This document shows positions 1 to 8,898 of a stretch of DNA of 64,000 nt, in pieces. How positions within the stretch are numbered: position 1 is the stretch's first letter; the number at the start of each line of letters is the position of its first letter. Position numbers and translations under genes: made by a program. The stretch is from Flavobacterium araucananum (GTDB lineage: Bacteria; Bacteroidota; Bacteroidia; Flavobacteriales; Flavobacteriaceae), in assembly GCF_002222055.1 (NCBI RefSeq), contig NZ_MUGS01000004.1, forward strand, positions 1-64,000, written 5' to 3'. The notes under the pieces are model-generated. The model did no database searches and was not told the origin of the DNA. It saw nothing but the letters and a program-made list of their open reading frames with translations.

Positions 1-1
1 T

Positions 2-298
2 CTCTACGTAATTGAATTCAAAACCTTAAATCAAGGAGTTGGAGCTAATACCTATAATGTTATTTTTTCTAAAAACAGAAAAAGAATTTTGTTTAAACAA
101 TGGAATTCTTCAGGTAATGGAATTTCAAATGCTTTTGGACTTTCAAATAATAATTTATTTGTATTAAATCAGATAAGAGATTCAATAAATTACTATGAAT
201 TTAGAAATGAAAAAATCAAATATAAACCTAATTATTCTTCAATGATTAAGATCGATTCCTTAGGGCAACTTTGTGTACGACAAGGTTATAAGTTTTAA
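2..298 (+). CDS. C-terminal end of an unidentified protein (cut by window start)
   Basis: The reading frame is open from base 2 of the window to the TAA at 296-298, so this is the last 98 residues of a gene that starts upstream. An internal ATG at 89 exists, but the residues before it look like continuous protein. The sequence is rich in Asn, Tyr, Phe and Lys (for example NNNLFVLNQIRDS) and could be the end of an extracellular or beta-rich protein. I do not recognise a family. No following gene overlaps it; the HicA-like gene starts 116 bases later. Confidence 0.55.
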   Translation, partial: LYVIEFKTLNQGVGANTYNVIFSKNRKRILFKQWNSSGNGISNAFGLSNNNLFVLNQIRDSINYYEFRNEKIKYKPNYSSMIKIDSLGQLCVRQGYKF

Positions 299-414
299 AA
301 ATAAATTTATACTCTATTGTTTTTCATATTCCACAACAGGGAGTGGATCTATCTATCTGTGTTAAAAAGTAAGTTCAAAAGGAAACTTAATCGATAATAA
401 AATCTTAGAGGAAT

Positions 415-672
415 ATGAAGTGTTTTTATATTACACCTACCTCAATGGCGTCTTATCTTTCTGGACAGATAAAAAATTTAGTAGACTTGGGTATTATCAA
501 GACTAAATTTATTAGAGAAGCTGTAAGAAACGGATGGATATTTTTAAGGCAAGGCAAGGGAAGCCATGAAATTTATGAAAAGGAAGGAAAGCAAATTGTA
601 ATACCCAATAATGGAGCAAAAGAGATTGGAAAAGGATTAGAACAAAAATTAAGAAAAGAAATGGGACTTTAG
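415..672 (+). CDS. hicA: HicA-like toxin (putative mRNA interferase)
   Basis: The last ~60 residues match the HicA double-stranded-RNA-binding-like fold: a helix with NGW, then RQGKGSHEIYEKEGKQIVIP, then a GKGLEQKLRKEMGL tail typical of Bacteroidota HicA. The His of the GSH motif (residue 51 from the ATG at 415) is the expected catalytic residue. Family members usually have 60-65 residues, so the first ~25 residues from this ATG look non-homologous. Translation may really begin nearer 487-500, possibly at a non-ATG codon (TTG at 487). The gene stands 23 bases upstream of a HicB-like antitoxin gene in the usual toxin-first order. Known HicA proteins cleave mRNA; activity here is inferred. Confidence 0.75.
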   Translation: MKCFYITPTSMASYLSGQIKNLVDLGIIKTKFIREAVRNGWIFLRQGKGSHEIYEKEGKQIVIPNNGAKEIGKGLEQKLRKEMGL

Positions 673-695
673 TTTCTTTAAAAAGAAGAGAAAAT

Positions 696-1091
696 ATGAG
701 AACAATCAAAATTATTATCGAAAGAAACGAAGATGGCTTTTGGGGATATGCAGAAAATGAAAAAGCAATTGTTGGCGGAGGTAATACTGTTCAGGAATGT
801 AAACAAGATATATTAGATTGTATTGAAACTCTAAAAGATTTGAATCGAGAAAATAAGCCTGCTTTTCTTGAAAAAGAATTTGAATTGGTTTATAAATTTG
901 ATACTGCAAGTCTATTAAATTATTACAAAGGAATATTTACAAATTCTGCGTTAGAACGCATTACAGGTATAAACCAAAAAAAAATACAACATTATGCTTC
1001 AGGACATAGAAATCCAAGAGCAGAACAACGTTTAAAAATTGAAAATGCGCTACATACTTTAGGCAAAGAACTTTTATCGGTTGAATTGTAG
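696..1091 (+). CDS. hicB: HicB-like antitoxin with C-terminal DNA-binding domain
   Basis: 131 residues. The N-terminal ~60 residues have the HicB partial RNase H-like fold (IKIIIERNEDGFWGYAEN, then a glycine-rich turn and TVQECKQDILDCIETL). The C-terminal part (about residues 75-125, SALERITGINQKKIQHYASG) reads as a helix-turn-helix domain. In known pairs the N-domain masks the HicA active site and the HTH represses the operon. The gene lies 23 bases after the HicA-like gene and is very probably co-transcribed with it. The 3' end is followed closely by a palindromic repeat beginning near 1119, which could act as a transcript end. Confidence 0.85.
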   Translation: MRTIKIIIERNEDGFWGYAENEKAIVGGGNTVQECKQDILDCIETLKDLNRENKPAFLEKEFELVYKFDTASLLNYYKGIFTNSALERITGINQKKIQHYASGHRNPRAEQRLKIENALHTLGKELLSVEL

Positions 1092-1118
1092 ATTTTTATC
1101 TCTGGAATTTGTAACAAT

Positions 1119-1302
1119 TGCTTTGCGAAGTCTCCCGACTTCGTGCCCGCTCCAATAAGCAAAATAAAGGGATATAAACAAAGAGTTTGATAATTGAAAT
1201 GTTCCCTAGCAATGCGAACGAATTCAGGAGACTTCGCACAGCGCATCACTTTTAAGTATATTTTAGTTTTCTAGAGACTTCGAAGAGCAGGTTTCATAAG
1301 GA
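1119..1302. repeat. Palindromic ~185-bp repeat, copy A
   Basis: This copy and the one at 2332-2523 are clearly related along their length (shared GCTTTGCGAA, CTTCGT, TTTGATAA, AGCAATG, GGAGACTTCGCACAGCGCAT, TCGAAGAGC). Each carries 23-bp inverted arms separated by ~70 bases. Here the arms are 1124-1146 and 1216-1238, with a few mismatches. The two copies flank the lipoprotein gene at 1306-2190. No long reading frame fits the element. Confidence 0.8.
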
Positions 1303-1305
1303 GTT

Positions 1306-2190
1306 TTATTTTTTTATAATTTCTTTCATATCCTTTTCGGAATAATCGAAACTATGAATTTTACCATTTCTATGAACTATTTTTATAATGATTTTGTTAT
1401 AATTAAAAGGTGTATTTATTCTAATTAAAAATTTATAATAAATGCTAACTATTTCTCTTGAATGTATTTTTATATTTTGTAAATCAGTATCTAATAAGTC
1501 GCTATTTGTTAATGTATATCGATAGTTGTTCTTTCCAGTTTTGGTTTTAATTTCTTCCTGTTGCATTATTTCAGGTCTATATAAACGACCAATTTCCTGA
1601 ATTTCATCATCAATTTTTTCAGAACGATGTAAATGCGAGTGATTCGTCTCTTCTATTTTAAAAGAATCAATAATTTTATTCATTCGTTCTGTATATTTCT
1701 GTTCTTGCAATGTATTAGTCCAAGACATTATTTGATAATATCTTTTATTACTTTCAATAACTGCGTATCGATAAAAAGCTGGATAACCATCATTAATTCC
1801 TGACATAGAAAATACAATTGCATTTGAATGGTTAATTTTCTTCTTTTCGATATTGTATACCTTGAAGTATTTTGATGTTATTTCCTTAAAATGATTTACA
1901 ACAACCTTGTAATAGCCATCAAGATCTGCAGTTGTATCGTATACTTTGTTATCAACAGCTTTAGTAAAAGCATCTTTTGATTCATCTAATACCATGATAT
2001 AAAAATCTTGGCTTGTATTTTCGAATTGTATTGATGCAATACTATTTAATTTATTTGTTTGCCCAAGACTTTCGGGAATTAGTAGAGAAAACTTATTTTC
2101 AACTGATTTCTTTTCGTATTTTTCATTTTGATTATTTTCATTACAAGAAGAAAGTAATATTAGAAATAGTAAAGAAATTTTTTTTTTCAT
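1306..2190 (-). CDS. Predicted lipoprotein, function unknown
   Basis: 294 residues. The N-terminus MKKKISLLFLILLSSCNENN is a lipoprotein signal with Cys at position 16. The mature protein is hydrophilic, with an alternating beta-like stretch (IQFENTSQDFYIMVLDES, then YYKVVVNHFKEITSKYFKV), loosely resembling PsbP/DUF1795-type periplasmic proteins that handle post-stress lipoprotein roles. That similarity is only an impression. The C-terminal ~70 residues (YRYTLTNSDLLDTDLQNIKI and following) form a separate beta-rich segment. It stands alone on the minus strand between two related palindromic repeats. Upstream sequence shows no clear promoter that I could fix. Confidence 0.7.
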   Translation of the reverse strand: MKKKISLLFLILLSSCNENNQNEKYEKKSVENKFSLLIPESLGQTNKLNSIASIQFENTSQDFYIMVLDESKDAFTKAVDNKVYDTTADLDGYYKVVVNHFKEITSKYFKVYNIEKKKINHSNAIVFSMSGINDGYPAFYRYAVIESNKRYYQIMSWTNTLQEQKYTERMNKIIDSFKIEETNHSHLHRSEKIDDEIQEIGRLYRPEIMQQEEIKTKTGKNNYRYTLTNSDLLDTDLQNIKIHSREIVSIYYKFLIRINTPFNYNKIIIKIVHRNGKIHSFDYSEKDMKEIIKK

Positions 2191-2331
2191 GAGATGTTTT
2201 TTAACATTTTAATGTGGTGTAATATTAGGTTAAAATACAATAAAGACCAATTCTTATTTTGAGTTTTTAGAAAGTAAAATGGTTAATTTCTTAAGGTAGA
2301 TATTCTAAAATTGTCTAATTCTTTGAAGCTC

Positions 2332-2523
2332 CGCTTTGCGAACTCTCCTAACTTCGTACCTGTTTCAATAAGTAAATAAAGTAATATAAAGTGAAGCTTT
2401 GATAAATTGGAAATGATTATAGCAATGTGTACGAAGTTAGGAGACTTCGCACAGCGCATGATATTTAATAATATTTTCGTTTCGGGATGACATCGAAGAG
2501 CGAGGCAGGAAATAGCTCCTAAA
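2332..2523. repeat. Palindromic ~185-bp repeat, copy B
   Basis: Second copy of the element at 1119-1302. The 23-bp arms at 2337-2359 and 2429-2451 are complementary except for one base, so this copy is the better preserved palindrome. Loop sequence is AT-rich. After the second arm both copies share a CGAAGAGC segment. The lipoprotein gene lies exactly between the copies. Confidence 0.8.
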
Positions 2524-2578
2524 AAAATCTAAGAGTTTTCATTTAAGTAAAAGTTTAAAAGAATATAATCACAAAGTT

Positions 2579-2682
2579 TGTCATTTCGAGCGAAGGGAGA
2601 AATCTTCGCAAGTAACTCCGAAACGAGAATCCAATCTTTGTCGAGCTTCTCACGGAGATTTCTCTTTTCGATCGAAATGACA
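2579..2682. repeat. Interspersed inverted repeat
   Basis: Two imperfect inverted arms of about 27 bases (2579-2605 beginning TGTCATTTCGAGCGAAGG; 2656-2682 ending TCGATCGAAATGACA) around a 50-base centre. This is a REP-like element of the kind scattered through Flavobacterium chromosomes. It is non-coding and lies downstream of the efflux operon terminator. With copy B it fills most of the 690-base gap at 2191-2880. Confidence 0.75.
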
Positions 2683-2751
2683 TAAAAATGCTTAATCGTT
2701 ACTAAAAAAACTTTGTGTCTTAGTGTCTTCGTGGCAAAAACAAAAACAAAA

Positions 2752-2783
2752 AAAGGACGATACTATATCAAGTATCGTCCTTT
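2752..2783 (-). terminator. Intrinsic terminator of the efflux operon
   Basis: A perfect 13-bp stem (AAAGGACGATACT paired with AGTATCGTCCTTT) with a 6-base loop. Read on the minus strand it is followed by a run of T, and it lies ~100 bases after the stop codon of the adaptor gene. Confidence 0.85.
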
Positions 2784-2880
2784 GAGGTAAATTGTAATTT
2801 GCATTCTAAAATTAGATTTCAAAATGCCGCATTAAGCGTACAGCTTTTGGTAATCACTAAAAATGAAGACTAAACACAGG

Positions 2881-3969
2881 TTATTCGTTTATGATATCGC
2901 CTTCTTTAGTTTCTTCGCTGGCAATTTTTACCAGTTTATCTTTCAGGTTTAAGTCACCGAAAATTTCAATTTTGTCATCGATTTCTCTTCCTTTTTTCAC
3001 GTTTACCCGTGTTGCTTTGTGATTTACAACTTTGATCACAAACATTCCTTCAGCCGAACTTACCAAAGCCGATTTAGGAATTACAAACGTACTGTCTTTT
3101 GCATTAAGTGGCAGCAGTACTTCGGCAACCATTCCGGGTAATAAATCACCTTTTGTGTTATGAACGTCCATTTCGACTCTTTCAGAACGAAGTTTTAAAT
3201 CTAAAGCTCCGGACATTCTTGTAATTGTTGCTTTGAAGGTTTCTGGTAATGATTTTACATTAAAACTCATTTCGTCGCCATTGTGCAAATATCCGGTGTA
3301 TAATTCCGGAACAGAAACTGCCAAACGCAATTTATCTTGTTGCTGAATCGTCAATAAAGGCAAGTCTGAACCTTTTCCTGCCGGACCAACAAATGTTCCT
3401 AAATTTACATTTCTTGCTGCTACAACACCATCAAAAGGAGCACGGATTTCAAGGTAACCTCTCATAATCGACACTTCTTTATGGGCTGCAACTGCTGCCT
3501 GATATTGAGCGTAATCTGAGTTTTTCTTTCCGTTTGCCATTTCTAAGTCATTTTTAGAAATCGTTCCTTCGACTTTGCTTGTTTCATACAAGCGGTTGTA
3601 GGTGCTTTTGGTAGTCGCATAAATAGCTTCCATAGATTTTAGTCTTGATTCGGCAGCAGCTAGCTGAGAACTGATTTCCGGTGCTTCAAGAACGATCAAA
3701 AGTTGACCTTTTTTTACTTTTGTACCAATATCTACTTTTAGCAATTTTACAAAACTACTTACTTTAGCATATAAATCTACTTGTTGAAAACCAGTTAATT
3801 CAGCTGGTAAACGCAGTTCTGTACTTAGTTTTTCTTTCTCTAAAGAGATAGTTTCTGTTTTAGGTTCAATTTCTACAGCAGGCGTTTCTTCTTTTTTAGA
3901 ATTACAGCTGGTTAGAAAAAATACGGCTACAAAAAATAATGCGGTCGATTGTATAATTTTATTTTTCAT
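2881..3969 (-). CDS. RND efflux periplasmic adaptor (membrane fusion protein), lipoprotein
   Basis: Links an inner-membrane RND pump to an outer-membrane channel. I chose the ATG at 3969 because it gives a clean lipoprotein signal (MKNKIIQSTALFFVAVFFLT then SCN); an upstream in-frame ATG at 4065 would overlap the pump gene and put the signal at residue 33. 362 residues. A lipoyl-like half motif (VKLLKVDIGTKVKKGQ), a coiled-coil hairpin (ISSQLAAAESRLKSMEAIYA and following), the second half (RAPFDGVVAARNV) and a beta-barrel domain (PLLTIQQQDKLRLAVSVPE) follow in the usual order. Last gene of a three-gene operon. Substrate cannot be told. Confidence 0.9.
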   Translation of the reverse strand: MKNKIIQSTALFFVAVFFLTSCNSKKEETPAVEIEPKTETISLEKEKLSTELRLPAELTGFQQVDLYAKVSSFVKLLKVDIGTKVKKGQLLIVLEAPEISSQLAAAESRLKSMEAIYATTKSTYNRLYETSKVEGTISKNDLEMANGKKNSDYAQYQAAVAAHKEVSIMRGYLEIRAPFDGVVAARNVNLGTFVGPAGKGSDLPLLTIQQQDKLRLAVSVPELYTGYLHNGDEMSFNVKSLPETFKATITRMSGALDLKLRSERVEMDVHNTKGDLLPGMVAEVLLPLNAKDSTFVIPKSALVSSAEGMFVIKVVNHKATRVNVKKGREIDDKIEIFGDLNLKDKLVKIASEETKEGDIINE

Positions 3970-4042
3970 AAATGTGAAAGTTATTTTATAAAGGTCATTT
4001 ATGGTATCACCTTTTAATTTATTGGTATTTGTTTTCAACAAA

Positions 4043-7000
4043 TTAGTTTTTAGTGGTGATTTCATTTTTAGGATTTAATGATGAGATATAATGGATGCTT
4101 TCTTCGTCTTCAGGATCTAAAGAAACAGATTGTGTTGTTGTTTTTTCTTGTGCCCATGCAAAGATAAGTGGCAGGATTAGCAATACCGCAAATGTCGAAA
4201 ATAATAATCCACCAATTACAGCTCTTCCTAACGGAGAAACCTGATCACCACCTTCGCCATGACCAATTGCCATTGGCAACATTCCCGCAATCATCGCAAC
4301 AGAGGTCATGATAATAGGACGAAGACGCAACGCAGCAGCTTCACGGGCAGATTCTAAGGCATTACCATTTCGTTTTCTTAATTGTTCAGCATTTGTGACC
4401 AGTAAAACGGCATTTGCAATCGAAACCCCAACCGACATAATAATACCCATATACGATTGTAAGTTAAGCGTCGAACCTGTAATTGTAAGCATCAATAAGG
4501 CACCTAAAACTACCGCAGGAACTGTTGTTAAAATCACCAGTGAAACTTTGAACGACTGGAAATTAGCGGCCAACATTAAGAAGATCACAAATATGGCAAC
4601 CAATAATCCTACTTGCAAACTGCTTAATGTTTCTACCAATACTTTACTCATACCAATTGGGGTAATAAACAAACCACGTGGTAATTCTCCCAATGAATTA
4701 ATGGTTGCATCTACATCTTTTACTGCCGTTCCTAAATCGGTTTGGCTAATGTTTGCTGTAACGGTAATGTATGGCATTGCCCCTAAATTGTCATTTTCAC
4801 CACTTACAAATCCCGGTGTAATTTTGGCAACGTCACTTAAAACAGGACGAAGCGAATTTTTTAATACCGGAATTTCTCCAATATCTGTTTTGCTTTTCAT
4901 TTGGTTTAGCGGTACCTGAACCTGAACCGCGTATGATAATCCGGCTCTTTCATCGACCCAGGTATTTTTCTCGGTATATCTTGACGATGAGGTCGAAGCC
5001 ACAAGCGAGCGTGATATATCATTCATATCAACACCCAATTCGGCAGCACGAGTTCTGTCAATATCGATATTCATTGCTGGATAATGAATAGGCTGACCAA
5101 TTTGTACGTCTCTGAAATACGCAATCTTTTTCAGTTTTTCTACAATTTGATTCGCATATAGCTCATTTCGTTTTTTGTCTTTTCCGGCAATACGAACTTC
5201 GATTGGGGTAGGAGATCCCTGGCTCAATACTTTATCGGTAAGTTCGATAGGCTCAAAAGATATTTTTACGTCCGGCAATACTTTTTTAAGACGTGCTCTA
5301 AAATCGTCTTTAAAGTCATCCATATCTACGTGATACTCTTTTAAACTCACCTGAAATACGGCTTCATGAGAACCTGCCATGAACAAATAAATAGGGTTAA
5401 TCGAGAATAACGACGGGTGTTGTCCCACATAAACAGAAGAGATTCCGATATGCTCTTTGCCCACCATTTTTTGTAATTCTTTCAGAACTATTATCGCTTT
5501 TTCTTCGGTACGTTCTAAACGTGTTCCGTCCGGAGCGCGCATTCTTAACTGGAACTGACTTGAATTTACTTTTGGGAAAACATCTTTTCCAATGAAATTA
5601 AGGAACGTGACAGCCAGAAGTGTAATTACAATCAAATAGAGTATAGCAGCTGCTTTTTTATAAGGGAATAAACGATCTAACGTTCTCATAAAACGGACTC
5701 TGAAACGCTCAAAAGCGCCAATTTTTCCGTTGTTATTAGTATCTGTTTTCTCTACATACCCTTTTTTCTGCGTGATCAGATCTCTTTCAGATTCCGGAGT
5801 GATTCCGCTATCATTAAATTCTGCTTCATCATCACTAATGCCAGGTGCATGATCGTGTTTTTCATGTCCTTTCATCAACCAGTTTGCCATTACAGGCACA
5901 AAAGTCTGAGAAAGTAAAAATGAAATAACCATCGAGAATCCAATTGCTAAAGCCAATGGCAAGAACAAAGCTCCCGGAATACCAACCATGGTAAATGCCG
6001 GTGCAAAAACCGCCAAAATACAAAGTAAGATCAATAATTTAGGCAAAGCAATTTCCTGACAGGCATCCCAAATCGCGAGCGCCTTGGGTTTTCCCATGTC
6101 AAGATGCTGGTGTATATTTTCGATTGTTACGGTACTTTCATCCACCAGGATTCCAATCGCCAATGCCAGTCCGCTTAAAGACATTAAGTTGATCGTTTGT
6201 CCAAATAATTTTAGGAATAGAACACCTGAGATAATCGAAATAGGAATCGTTAAAATTACGATCAGAGCCGCACGTTTGTCGCCAAGGAAAAGTAAAACCA
6301 TTAATCCGGTTAGTACAGCTCCGATAATCCCTTCGGTAATCAAACTTTTTACGGAGTTGATAACATAAACGGACTGGTCAAACTCATACGATAATTTTAC
6401 GTCTTCGGGTAAAGTACTTTGAATTTTAGGCAATTCGGCTTTTAATTTCTGAACCACATCCCAGGTCGAAGCATCTCCCGCTTTTGCAATACTGATATAA
6501 ACCGAACGTTTACCGTTTACTAAAGCATAACCAGCCGTAATATCGGCACCATCTTTTACAGTGGCAACGTCTCCAAGAGTTAAGTTTTGAACGCTTCCTT
6601 TGAATAACGGAATCTTCTCAAAATCTTTTACTTCTTTAATCGTATTATTGGTTGGTGTAATATAATTTTTATCACCCATTCTCACGTTTCCGGATGGAGC
6701 CGTTTGATTGTTTACACGAATCGCTTCAACAATTTGATCCGGTGTCATATTGTGCGAACGCAATAAATCAGGATCTACGTTTACCTCGATAGTTCTTGGG
6801 CTTCCGCCAAAAGGTGCCGGAGATAATAAACCCGGAATCGATGTAAACGAGGCACGAACATACACGTTGGCTAAATCCTGCAATTCATTATTAGATCTGA
6901 TTTTACTACTCAAAACCAATTGACCAATGGGCAGGGAAGAAGCATCAAAACGAATGATAAACGGCGGTTGTGTTCCCGGAGGAAAAGCAGCCTGAATCCT

Positions 7001-7339
7001 GTTCGAAAGGGAACTTAATTCGGCAGCAGCCTGAGCCATATTCGTGTTTTCGTAATAGGTTAATTTCATGATCATTAACCCCTGAATATTCTTGGTCTCA
7101 ACTGATTTTACACCATTTGCAAAAGGTAAAATGTTGACATAATTTTTAGCAAAATAAGCTTCCATCTGGTCTGGAGTATAACCTCCAAAAGGATGTGCAA
7201 TATAGATAACCGGCAGGTTCATTTTAGGCAGGATATCTACCTTAATGTCCTGTATGGCACCAATTCCGAAGAAAAATAGACCCGCAACCAATACTAATAT
7301 GGAGATGGGTTTGCGGAGTGCAAAACGTATTAAATTCAT
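4043..7339 (-). CDS. RND-family efflux transporter permease
   Basis: 1098 residues, close to the ~1030-1050 typical of AcrB-like pumps plus a hydrophilic insert around residues 500-550. Proton-driven inner-membrane export of drugs or other small molecules. The N-terminus has the expected first helix and KVDILPKMNLPVIYI segment. Transmembrane helix 4 contains GILVDESTVTIENI, with D400 and E401 at the place of the AcrB Asp-Asp proton relay. Two large periplasmic loops and C-terminal helices (SVGVSIANAVLLVTNAEQLR, RPIIMTSVAMIAGMLPMA) are present. The insert is charged (ESERDLITQKKGYVEKTD) and lies between the two repeats. Second gene of the operon, 9 bases after the TolC-type gene. Confidence 0.93.
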   Translation of the reverse strand: MNLIRFALRKPISILVLVAGLFFFGIGAIQDIKVDILPKMNLPVIYIAHPFGGYTPDQMEAYFAKNYVNILPFANGVKSVETKNIQGLMIMKLTYYENTNMAQAAAELSSLSNRIQAAFPPGTQPPFIIRFDASSLPIGQLVLSSKIRSNNELQDLANVYVRASFTSIPGLLSPAPFGGSPRTIEVNVDPDLLRSHNMTPDQIVEAIRVNNQTAPSGNVRMGDKNYITPTNNTIKEVKDFEKIPLFKGSVQNLTLGDVATVKDGADITAGYALVNGKRSVYISIAKAGDASTWDVVQKLKAELPKIQSTLPEDVKLSYEFDQSVYVINSVKSLITEGIIGAVLTGLMVLLFLGDKRAALIVILTIPISIISGVLFLKLFGQTINLMSLSGLALAIGILVDESTVTIENIHQHLDMGKPKALAIWDACQEIALPKLLILLCILAVFAPAFTMVGIPGALFLPLALAIGFSMVISFLLSQTFVPVMANWLMKGHEKHDHAPGISDDEAEFNDSGITPESERDLITQKKGYVEKTDTNNNGKIGAFERFRVRFMRTLDRLFPYKKAAAILYLIVITLLAVTFLNFIGKDVFPKVNSSQFQLRMRAPDGTRLERTEEKAIIVLKELQKMVGKEHIGISSVYVGQHPSLFSINPIYLFMAGSHEAVFQVSLKEYHVDMDDFKDDFRARLKKVLPDVKISFEPIELTDKVLSQGSPTPIEVRIAGKDKKRNELYANQIVEKLKKIAYFRDVQIGQPIHYPAMNIDIDRTRAAELGVDMNDISRSLVASTSSSRYTEKNTWVDERAGLSYAVQVQVPLNQMKSKTDIGEIPVLKNSLRPVLSDVAKITPGFVSGENDNLGAMPYITVTANISQTDLGTAVKDVDATINSLGELPRGLFITPIGMSKVLVETLSSLQVGLLVAIFVIFLMLAANFQSFKVSLVILTTVPAVVLGALLMLTITGSTLNLQSYMGIIMSVGVSIANAVLLVTNAEQLRKRNGNALESAREAAALRLRPIIMTSVAMIAGMLPMAIGHGEGGDQVSPLGRAVIGGLLFSTFAVLLILPLIFAWAQEKTTTQSVSLDPEDEESIHYISSLNPKNEITTKN

Positions 7340-7348
7340 GATCTATAA

Positions 7349-8734
7349 TTAAAATTCATTTATAAATAAGTCAAAATTGCCGGTAGCAGCTACTTTTAGC
7401 AAAAACGATTGCCACACATTATTGTTGACGATATCACGATCGATTTCGGCACGATTTAAAGTGTATAAAGTTTGAGTAATATCTGTCAAATCGGTTAAGC
7501 CGTTTTTGTATAAAGTCGATTTTTGCAAATACGCTTTTTTTGCTGCATCGACCTGAATTGGCGCTTCGGCAAAGTTGTCCAGTGTGATTTGTATTTTATC
7601 GTCGGCTAGTTTTAATTGCGATTTTAGCTCTCTGTCGGCTTGGTTGTATTCTTCTTGTAAACCTTGCGAAACAAATTTTTGAGCACTTACTTGTTTACTT
7701 GTTCTAAACGGAGTAGTCAGGTTCCAGCTTATTCCAATTCCGACCAAATAGTTGGTACGATCCGGATTTACACCATCCCAATAATTTCGGCTAAATGAAT
7801 TTTGATTCGTAACATAATCGCTATTAAATCCTGAAGCACGCGTTTGCAAAACACCAAAGGCACTCATGGTTGGATAATAAAAACGTTTGTATAATTTTAC
7901 CTGTTGATTGCTGTAGTCAATCTTCGTTTTATAATATTGAAGTAAAGGATGCAAACTGTCTGAAGCAGCAGTTCCTCTAAGGACTTCTTTCGGGATATCG
8001 TTTACAAACAAAGTATCTGTAACAAAATCCTGAGGTGCAACGCCCATCAAATCAACTAGTTTGTTGTTTTGTTCCTTGACGAAGTTTTTGGCGAGATTCA
8101 AAGAGATTTTAGCTTTCGAAACTTCGGCTGTTGCCAATGTAGAATCGACTCCGGCCAATAATCCGTTTTTAACTCGTGCAACGGCAGTTTTCTTGAAAAC
8201 TTCGGCACGGCTTAAATTCTTTTGTTGCGAAATCAATAATCTTTGGCTTGCCAATAAATTTAGATAAGCAGCAGAAATCTTGATTTCCTGTTGAAATTCT
8301 TCCTGCTTTAAATCCTTTTCTTTTGCCTGAACATCTACTTTAGCCAAATTGATTTTTTCCTGCGTTTTTCCAAAAGTGAAAAAATCCCAGTTCATATTGA
8401 CTAAATACAAGGCTCCAAAAGCAGAGTTCCAGTTTTGATCCGGTAATGTTGGTCCGGAAGAAGCAGTTCCTAAACCATTAAAACCATACAAAGCACCGTT
8501 TTGCCCGTTGATGGTTCCGTAATCCTGTTGTGCCGATACATTAAGATTTGGCAAATAATCGCGCTTTGATTGTTTAAGACTCTCGCGTGAGGCATTGGTG
8601 TAATTGCTTTTTGCTTTGATGGAACCGTAGTTTTCTAAACCTGTTTTTATGGCTTCTTTTAAAGTCAGGTTTTGAGAATAACTACCACAAGCAAAAATCA
8701 AGAAAACTAACAAAGTAATTTTTCTGAAGTACAT
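7349..8734 (-). CDS. TolC-family outer-membrane efflux protein
   Basis: 461 residues with a signal peptide (MYFRKITLLVFLIFACGSYS). Contains the duplicated long-helix organisation of outer-membrane factors: LTLKEAIKTGLENYGSIKAK at the start, then QEIKISAAYLNLLASQRLLI, and the second repeat ending TDITQTLYTLNRAEIDR. It forms the exit duct for the RND pump encoded next. First gene of the minus-strand operon TolC-RND-adaptor. The 164-base divergent gap to the sensor kinase gene contains an inverted repeat that may be an operator. Confidence 0.92.
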   Translation of the reverse strand: MYFRKITLLVFLIFACGSYSQNLTLKEAIKTGLENYGSIKAKSNYTNASRESLKQSKRDYLPNLNVSAQQDYGTINGQNGALYGFNGLGTASSGPTLPDQNWNSAFGALYLVNMNWDFFTFGKTQEKINLAKVDVQAKEKDLKQEEFQQEIKISAAYLNLLASQRLLISQQKNLSRAEVFKKTAVARVKNGLLAGVDSTLATAEVSKAKISLNLAKNFVKEQNNKLVDLMGVAPQDFVTDTLFVNDIPKEVLRGTAASDSLHPLLQYYKTKIDYSNQQVKLYKRFYYPTMSAFGVLQTRASGFNSDYVTNQNSFSRNYWDGVNPDRTNYLVGIGISWNLTTPFRTSKQVSAQKFVSQGLQEEYNQADRELKSQLKLADDKIQITLDNFAEAPIQVDAAKKAYLQKSTLYKNGLTDLTDITQTLYTLNRAEIDRDIVNNNVWQSFLLKVAATGNFDLFINEF

Positions 8735-8784
8735 AAAATTAGTGGTATGAAATTATCTAACAAAATTATTTGTCTTTGACTGAT

Positions 8785-8844
8785 ATTTGTCATGATAAAT
8801 GATGTACTGCGATAATAAATGACCAATTGAATTTGTCATTTATT
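8785..8844. promoter_or_regulatory. Inverted repeat in efflux/two-component divergent promoter region
   Basis: AATAAATGAC at 8814-8823 and its exact complement GTCATTTATT at 8835-8844 lie 21 bases apart centre to centre. A third related half site, ATTTGTCAT, is at 8785-8793. A TAATTTTG -7-like box for the efflux operon sits on the minus strand at 8761-8768. An operator for the neighbouring LytTR regulator is an inference from position only. Confidence 0.45.
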
Positions 8845-8898
8845 GGAAATAAAAGATAAAAATTTGTGGTTAATTTGTAAACTATTTAAATTTTAAAA

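Noticed and set aside
992..1249. 85-codon minus-strand frame overlapping the HicB gene and repeat A
   Set aside because: Mostly translation of the palindromic repeat and the HicB antisense strand.
3970..4065. Upstream ATG (4065) as start of the efflux adaptor
   Set aside because: It would bury the lipoprotein signal 32 residues inside the protein and overlap the pump gene.
4308..4919. 203-codon plus-strand frame inside the RND pump gene
   Set aside because: Shadow of the strongly supported minus-strand transporter; composition unlike a real protein.
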